Source: Myxococcus landrumus
GTDB lineage: Bacteria > Myxococcota > Myxococcia > Myxococcales > Myxococcaceae
Reading direction: 5' to 3'
NCBI RefSeq assembly: GCF_017301635.1
Contig: NZ_CP071091.1
Coordinates: 8,176,501 to 8,240,500 of the forward strand
Length of the DNA: 64,000 nucleotides
Below are positions 59,499-64,000 of this stretch, in pieces. Within the stretch, counting starts at the first letter, position 1. The number at the start of each line of letters is the position of its first letter. Both the position numbers and the translations under genes were made by a program. The notes under the pieces were generated by a model, which worked only from the letters and a program-made list of their open reading frames with translations, made no database searches and had not been told where the DNA came from.

Positions 59499-60170
59499 TC
59501 ACAGCTCCTTGACCTGTGCGCGCCAGTGATACTCGCGAGCTTGTTGCTGGAGGACCTCCAAGCTTCGAGGGGTCTTGTCGAGCAAGGGGTTCAGGCGAGC
59601 GCTCTCATAGTGGATGGTGAGGGATTGATGGCACGGCTGATGGACACCGATGAGTCGAATGAAGGTCTCGTCCGCCCTCCAAGTCCTCTCGAGTCGCAAG
59701 GTGCTCTTGGGGGCGTTCGGAGTGGTTTCGTCGAGGTCTCCGCCAGGGAGCACACCCGTATCCAGATGGGAGGCTGGAGGTCCGTACTTCAGCTCCAGTA
59801 TTTCCGCGAGGGGTTCGAAGTGCTCTCGCACACCCTCTGGGTGAACGAAATGGACGCTCACCGCCGCCAGCCGGTCTTCGGCGAAGAGGAACTCCACGAG
59901 CGCGGGGCGGTTCGTGATGCGGAGTTCGACGCCGACGTCGCCCGCAGGTGTCTTCCAGGCCTCGGAGTAGTGCATGCCAACCTCGGCGGCTGACATTCCC
60001 CACCAGGTGTTCTGAAAGCCGTCCGTCTCTCGGTAGGACTTGGGTGGATCGCCTCCGAGGAAGTCCATGAGGAATTCGCGGTTTCTTTGCCTGCGCTCCT
60101 GTTTCGCTCTGTCGCTACAGCCCGCAATGGCGAGGCACGATAGGAGGATGAAGGTGAGGTGCCGGGACAT
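59499..60170 (-). CDS. Lipoprotein, unknown function
   Basis: A 223-residue lipoprotein. Signal MSRHLTFILLSCLAIAGC has lipid Cys18; ATG 60170 follows GGAG. The mature protein has a basic start (SDRAKQERRQRNREF), then an alternating strand/helix domain with TWWGMSAAEV and a VHFVHPEGVREHFEPLAEIL segment; only one further cysteine. No family recognised. It is convergent with the kinase gene and lies upstream on the same strand, with a 206-base gap, from nothing obviously related (the RND operon is transcribed toward it). Confidence 0.7.
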   Translation of the reverse strand: MSRHLTFILLSCLAIAGCSDRAKQERRQRNREFLMDFLGGDPPKSYRETDGFQNTWWGMSAAEVGMHYSEAWKTPAGDVGVELRITNRPALVEFLFAEDRLAAVSVHFVHPEGVREHFEPLAEILELKYGPPASHLDTGVLPGGDLDETTPNAPKSTLRLERTWRADETFIRLIGVHQPCHQSLTIHYESARLNPLLDKTPRSLEVLQQQAREYHWRAQVKEL

Positions 60171-60376
60171 GTCTGGCTCCAAATCAAGGGGCTGCGCAGA
60201 GCCGTCGAGCACACGCATTGTAACGGTGCGGCGCGTCTCTCATCCTGGTGGGATGCCTGGTCCCATGGAGTAGATGACAGTTGCGTCGAGGCTTGGAGCG
60301 CAAGCTGACAACAGGCGTGTCCCGCTCGGAGTCAGCGCCCTCTGGCTGGCCGTGCCGCGAGTTTCAGAGACGTTCG

Positions 60377-63300
60377 TCACCTCGCTGCACGTCTCTCTTC
60401 CATCGCTGCGTCTGGGAGCGCGATGGCTCCGGAGTCCCTCGAGGATGTCTTCTTCCCCGCTCCGAACACCGTGTAGAGGACAGGGAGCACCACCAAGGTG
60501 AGCAGGGTGGAGGAGAGGACACCTCCGATGACGACCGTGGCGAGCGGCCGCTGGACCTCCGCGCCGACTCCCGTGTTCAACGCCATGGGAACGAAGCCGA
60601 TGGCGGCCACCGCCGCTGTCATCAGCACGGGCCTCAACCGTGTCAGTGCCGCCTCTCGGATGGCCTCTCCCACGGCCAGGCCCCGCTCCAACAGGCCTCG
60701 TACGCGCGAGACGAGCACCATGTCTCCCAGGACAGACACCCCAGACAGCGCGATGAAACCCACCGCCGCGGAGATGGAGAACGGCAACCCCCTCACCAGG
60801 AGCGCCAACACACCTCCGACGAGCGCGAAGGGGACTCCCGCGAAGATGCGCAGCGCATCCAGGACCCGGTGATACGTGAGGTAGAGCAACAGGAAGATGA
60901 GTGCCAATGCCACCGGCACCACGATGAGCAGTCTCGCCCGTGCACGTTCCAAGTGCTCGAACTGCCCTCCGTAGCGCACGTAGTAGCCCGCTGGCAGCTC
61001 CAGCTTGTTTTCGAGCGTGTGGCGGAGCTCATCCACGAAGCCACCCAGGTCGCGCTCTCGCACGTTCGCCTGGACCACCAGCCGACGCTTCCCCCATTCT
61101 CGCTGGATGGTCGTGGGGCCCACGACCTCTTGAATCGTCACCAGCCTCCCCAGCGGAATCCGCTCACCGCTCGGTGCCGTCACTGGAATGGACGCGAGCT
61201 TCGCGGGCTCGTCGCGGTACTCTTCCATCAGCCGCACCGCGAGGTCGAACCGGCGCTCTCCCTCGCGCACCTCACCCACGACGCGCGTGCCCATGGCCTC
61301 CACCACGTCGAGCACCGCTCGCGCGGGAATGCCATGTCGCGCCACCGCGCTCCGGTCGACCACCACCTCCATCACCGGCTGCCCCGTCACCTGCTCCACC
61401 GTGACATCCGCCGCACCCGGGAGACCCTTCACCAGCGCCTCTACTTCGCGTGCCTTCGCCTTGAGCACATCGAGGTCGTCTCCGAAGAGCTTGATGCCGA
61501 CGTCACTGCGGACGCCGGCAATCATCTCGTTGACCCGCATCTCGATGGGCTGGAGAAAGGCCATGCGCATGCCGGGCAGGTCCGCCAGTTCCGCCTTCAT
61601 CTCCCCGACCAGCTCCTCCTGTGTCCCCGCTCGCTTCCACTGCTCCCGCGGCTTGAGCGTGATGAAGACATCCGACAGCTCGATGCCCATCGGGTCCGTG
61701 GCCACCTCCGCCGTGCCCGTGCGCGTCCAGACCCGCTGCACCTCGTCGGGGAAGCGCGACAGCAACACCCGCTCTATCTGCCCGCCATAGCGCACCGACT
61801 CCGAGAGAGAGACTTCGGCCAGGCGCACCGTGTTGATGACGAGGGTGCCTTCGGAGAGGCGCGGAACGAACTCACTCCCCAGTCTCGTGGCTGCGAAGGC
61901 CGCTCCCAACACGAGCAGCGCCGCGGTCCCGAGCGTGACGCGCGCATGCGCCAGCGCCCACTCGAGCACCGGCCGGTAGCAACGCTGGAGGAAGCGCACG
62001 AGGCGCGGTTCCTGGTGTGGCCTTGCCCCTCGCTTCAGCGCGAACGACGCCAGCACCGGCATCAGCGTCATGGAGAGCACCGCGCTTCCGAACAACGCGA
62101 AGATGACCGTGAGTGCCATGGGGCGGAACAGCTTCCCCTCCACTCCCTCCAGCGCGAGGATGGGCAGGTACACCACCATGATGATGAGCTCACCGAAGAG
62201 CGTGGGCTTGCGCACCTCGATGGCGGCGTCTCGCACCACCTCCAACAGGGAGCGCCCATCCCTGGCCTCCGCCAGCCTCCGCTCCGCGTTCTCCACCAGG
62301 ATGACGGAGGAGTCGACCACGAGCCCGAAGTCGATGGCGCCCAGCGACATGAGCGTCCCCGCGATGCCAAAGCGCAGCATCGCGTTGAAGGCGAACAGCA
62401 TGGACAGGGGAATGGCCGCCGCGACGATGAGCCCCGCGCGCCAGTTGCCCAGGAAGAGAAAGAGGACCGCGATGACCAGCAGCGCGCCCTCCAGGAGGTT
62501 GGTGCGCACCGTGCGCAGCACCAGCTCCACCAGCTCCGTGCGCTCGTAGACCGGCTCCACGGTGACACCCTCGGGAAGGGTCCGCGTGAGCTCCTCCAGC
62601 CGCAAGGCCAGCGCCTTCGTCACCGTGTGCGAGTTCTCTCCCACCAGCATGAAGCCCAGGCCGAGGACCACTTCGCCCTCTCCATCCGCCGTGGTGGCCC
62701 CTCTCCGGATTTCATGCCCCACCTCGACCCGCGCCACATCCCGGATGCGCACGGGGACACCTCGGCGCGCCGCGACCACCACGTCCTCGATGGCCTTGCC
62801 TCCATCGAGGACTCCCACGCCCAGCACCAGACTCGACGCCCCCGCGCGCTCCACCACGCCACCGCCGACGTTGGCGTTGTTCTCCTCGAGTGCTCGATAG
62901 ACATCGCCCAGGTCGAGGCTGAACTGCTGAAGCCGGCGAGGGTCGACGATGACGTGCCACTGCTTCTCCTCGCCACCCCACGCATTCACCTCCGCCACCC
63001 CTGGCACCGCACGCAGTTGAGGCGCGATGACCCAATCGTGCAGGGTGCGCAGCTCCTCCAGGCTCCGCGTCCGGCTCTTGACGAGATAGTGGAACACCTC
63101 GCCCAGCCCCGTGGCCACGGGTCCCAGCGACGGTGGCGCGATGCCCGCGGGAGTCTGGACCCGGCTCAGTCGCTCGGACACCTGCTGTCGCGCGAACCAC
63201 AGGTCCGCGCCGTCGCTGAACTGAAGCGTGACTTGGGACAGGCCGAACTTGGAGATGGAGCGCAGCTCGCTGACGCGCGGCAGTCCCGAGAGCGCCTGCT

Positions 63301-63508
63301 CGATGGGGATGGTGAGCTGTCGCTCGACCTCGGTGGGCGTGAGCGCGGGCGCCACCGTGTTCACCTGCACCTGCACGGGAGTGGTGTCCGGGATGGCGTC
63401 GATGGGCAGGGCTCGGAAGGCGAGCAGCCCCGAGACGACCAGCGCCGCCGTGCCCAGGAGCACGGCCCAGCGGTGTGACAACGACCAATCAATGAGCCGA
63501 GTCAGCAT
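60377..63508 (-). CDS. Heavy-metal efflux RND permease (CzcA/CusA family)
   Basis: A 1043-residue inner-membrane pump subunit with twelve helices (1 + 5 + 1 + 5 around two large periplasmic loops). HME-RND features: the N-terminal IPDTTPVQVQVNTVAPALTP; PTEVERQLTIPIEQALSGLP; the fourth-helix motif AIDFGLVVDSSVILVEN; and the final LTRLRPVLMTAAVAAIGFVPMAL. It trades protons for cation export with a periplasmic adaptor and an outer-membrane channel. Whether zinc/cobalt or copper/silver is moved cannot be told by eye. Starts 5 bases after the adaptor gene, in the same operon. A TolC-type partner gene is not beside it within the window. Confidence 0.94.
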   Translation of the reverse strand: MLTRLIDWSLSHRWAVLLGTAALVVSGLLAFRALPIDAIPDTTPVQVQVNTVAPALTPTEVERQLTIPIEQALSGLPRVSELRSISKFGLSQVTLQFSDGADLWFARQQVSERLSRVQTPAGIAPPSLGPVATGLGEVFHYLVKSRTRSLEELRTLHDWVIAPQLRAVPGVAEVNAWGGEEKQWHVIVDPRRLQQFSLDLGDVYRALEENNANVGGGVVERAGASSLVLGVGVLDGGKAIEDVVVAARRGVPVRIRDVARVEVGHEIRRGATTADGEGEVVLGLGFMLVGENSHTVTKALALRLEELTRTLPEGVTVEPVYERTELVELVLRTVRTNLLEGALLVIAVLFLFLGNWRAGLIVAAAIPLSMLFAFNAMLRFGIAGTLMSLGAIDFGLVVDSSVILVENAERRLAEARDGRSLLEVVRDAAIEVRKPTLFGELIIMVVYLPILALEGVEGKLFRPMALTVIFALFGSAVLSMTLMPVLASFALKRGARPHQEPRLVRFLQRCYRPVLEWALAHARVTLGTAALLVLGAAFAATRLGSEFVPRLSEGTLVINTVRLAEVSLSESVRYGGQIERVLLSRFPDEVQRVWTRTGTAEVATDPMGIELSDVFITLKPREQWKRAGTQEELVGEMKAELADLPGMRMAFLQPIEMRVNEMIAGVRSDVGIKLFGDDLDVLKAKAREVEALVKGLPGAADVTVEQVTGQPVMEVVVDRSAVARHGIPARAVLDVVEAMGTRVVGEVREGERRFDLAVRLMEEYRDEPAKLASIPVTAPSGERIPLGRLVTIQEVVGPTTIQREWGKRRLVVQANVRERDLGGFVDELRHTLENKLELPAGYYVRYGGQFEHLERARARLLIVVPVALALIFLLLYLTYHRVLDALRIFAGVPFALVGGVLALLVRGLPFSISAAVGFIALSGVSVLGDMVLVSRVRGLLERGLAVGEAIREAALTRLRPVLMTAAVAAIGFVPMALNTGVGAEVQRPLATVVIGGVLSSTLLTLVVLPVLYTVFGAGKKTSSRDSGAIALPDAAMEERRAAR

Positions 63509-63513
63509 GATGG

Positions 63514-64000
63514 TTACCGGCTCTCCCCGGTCTCACAGCAGCCCGCGCCGATGGACTCCTTGAGAATCTCCGTCTTGAGCAGGAAGGCCCCCGTGGTGAC
63601 GACCTCCGTGCCCGCGGTGAGCCCCTCGAGGACCTCCACCTCCTCGCGAGTCCCCGCGCCCAGCTTCACCGCGACGGGCTCGTAGAGTCCCTCCTGCTTC
63701 TTCACGAAGACGAGGGTCCGGCCCTCGGCGCGCTGGATGGCCTGATGGGGAACCATCACCGCGGCGTGCTCGGCGGCCACCTCCACCTTCGCTCGAAGGA
63801 AGAGCCCGGCCTTCAGGGCTCCGTCTGGATTGGGCAACTCCACACGGGCGCGGACGGTGCGCGAGGCGGGGTCCACCGAGGCGCCGACACGAGTGAGCGT
63901 CGCCACATGCGGCTGGCCTGGCTGCGTGTCGAAGGTGAGGGTGACGCGCTGTCCCGCACGCACCTGCGCCGCGTCGGCCTCGGGTATCTCCAACTGGGCC
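63514..64000 (-). CDS. RND efflux periplasmic adaptor subunit, C-terminal part (5' end outside window)
   Basis: The last 162 residues of a membrane-fusion protein, running in from beyond the right edge. The visible part starts in the beta-barrel domain (AQLEIPEADAAQVRAGQ), continues through the membrane-proximal domain (VMVPHQAIQRAEGRTLVFVKK) and ends LLKTEILKESIGAGCCETGESR. The paired-Cys GAGCCE ending is typical of adaptors encoded with CzcA/CusA-like pumps. It links the RND permease to the outer-membrane channel. Position fixes it as the upstream partner of the permease gene, 5 bases away. Confidence 0.9.
   Translation of the reverse strand, partial: AQLEIPEADAAQVRAGQRVTLTFDTQPGQPHVATLTRVGASVDPASRTVRARVELPNPDGALKAGLFLRAKVEVAAEHAAVMVPHQAIQRAEGRTLVFVKKQEGLYEPVAVKLGAGTREEVEVLEGLTAGTEVVTTGAFLLKTEILKESIGAGCCETGESR

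Noticed and set aside
60281..63478. Long plus-strand open frame (about 1065 codons)
   Set aside because: Antisense to the RND permease; composition is dominated by His, Arg and Gln as expected for a shadow frame.

Overview
The window is high-GC DNA (AT-rich only in a few short promoter regions) with dense genes, frequent 4-base stop/start overlaps and GTG/TTG starts. It carries many hallmarks of a myxobacterium (Myxococcus/Corallococcus/Pyxidicoccus type): a C-terminal MYXO-CTERM sorting signal, Asp-Ala-Gly-Thr-Pro spacers in secreted proteins, many Cys-rich lipoproteins, a Ser/Thr kinase, several ECF sigma factors and a fragment of a DUF1629/Imm11 protein. No rRNA, tRNA, CRISPR array, integrase or complete insertion sequence was recognised. 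Assignments rest on reading motifs by eye; no database search was run.

Layout. 1-3.5 kb: partial flavin monooxygenase, HAD phosphatase, Rieske oxygenase, ECF sigma factor with a Cys-rich tail, membrane methyltransferase. 3.5-9.6 kb: small four-Cys protein, TolC-like channel divergent from a MarR regulator with a palindromic site between them, an exbB-exbD-tonB operon and a secreted PQQ-type sugar dehydrogenase. 9.6-15.6 kb: a truncated phosphatase gene, three small envelope proteins, aldo/keto reductase, DoxX protein, AraC regulator and a GH13 branching-type enzyme. 15.8-28.2 kb: a seven-gene operon (Gln/Gly-rich membrane protein, MoxR ATPase, membrane protein, ABC-2 ATPase and permease, DUF58 protein, two von Willebrand A membrane proteins) whose last seven reading frames overlap end to start. 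This is the most system-like part of the window: MoxR/DUF58/VWA modules usually assemble or activate envelope complexes, and here one encloses an ABC exporter.

28.2-29.0 kb: the 3' half of an Imm11-type gene is cut off beside three tandem ~146-base repeats, each containing a GC-rich hairpin. 29-33.5 kb: GT-C type membrane glycosyltransferase, a secreted lipoprotein with glycosidase-like features and a lysozyme-like lipoprotein. 33.5-40.3 kb: a TamB-TamA pair for outer-membrane assembly, with TamA apparently a lipoprotein. 40.8-45.1 kb: GH77 glucanotransferase, then an apparent operon of 3-methyladenine DNA glycosylase, ECF sigma factor, zinc-finger anti-sigma factor and an RlmN-like radical SAM methyltransferase. 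45.1-50.8 kb: a zinc-ribbon protein with an L7/L12-like domain, two unknown proteins, a DedA membrane protein and a large Cys-rich lipoprotein.

50.8-60.2 kb holds two unusual fusions: a methyl-accepting chemotaxis protein carrying a peptide-binding (SBP_bac_5) domain at its C-terminus, and a Ser/Thr kinase whose extracytoplasmic part has PEGA and TonB C-terminal domains. Around them are a transglutaminase-like protein, arginine N-succinyltransferase and a MYXO-CTERM polysaccharide-lyase-like protein. 60.4-64 kb: a heavy-metal RND permease and the C-terminal part of its periplasmic adaptor, which runs off the right end.
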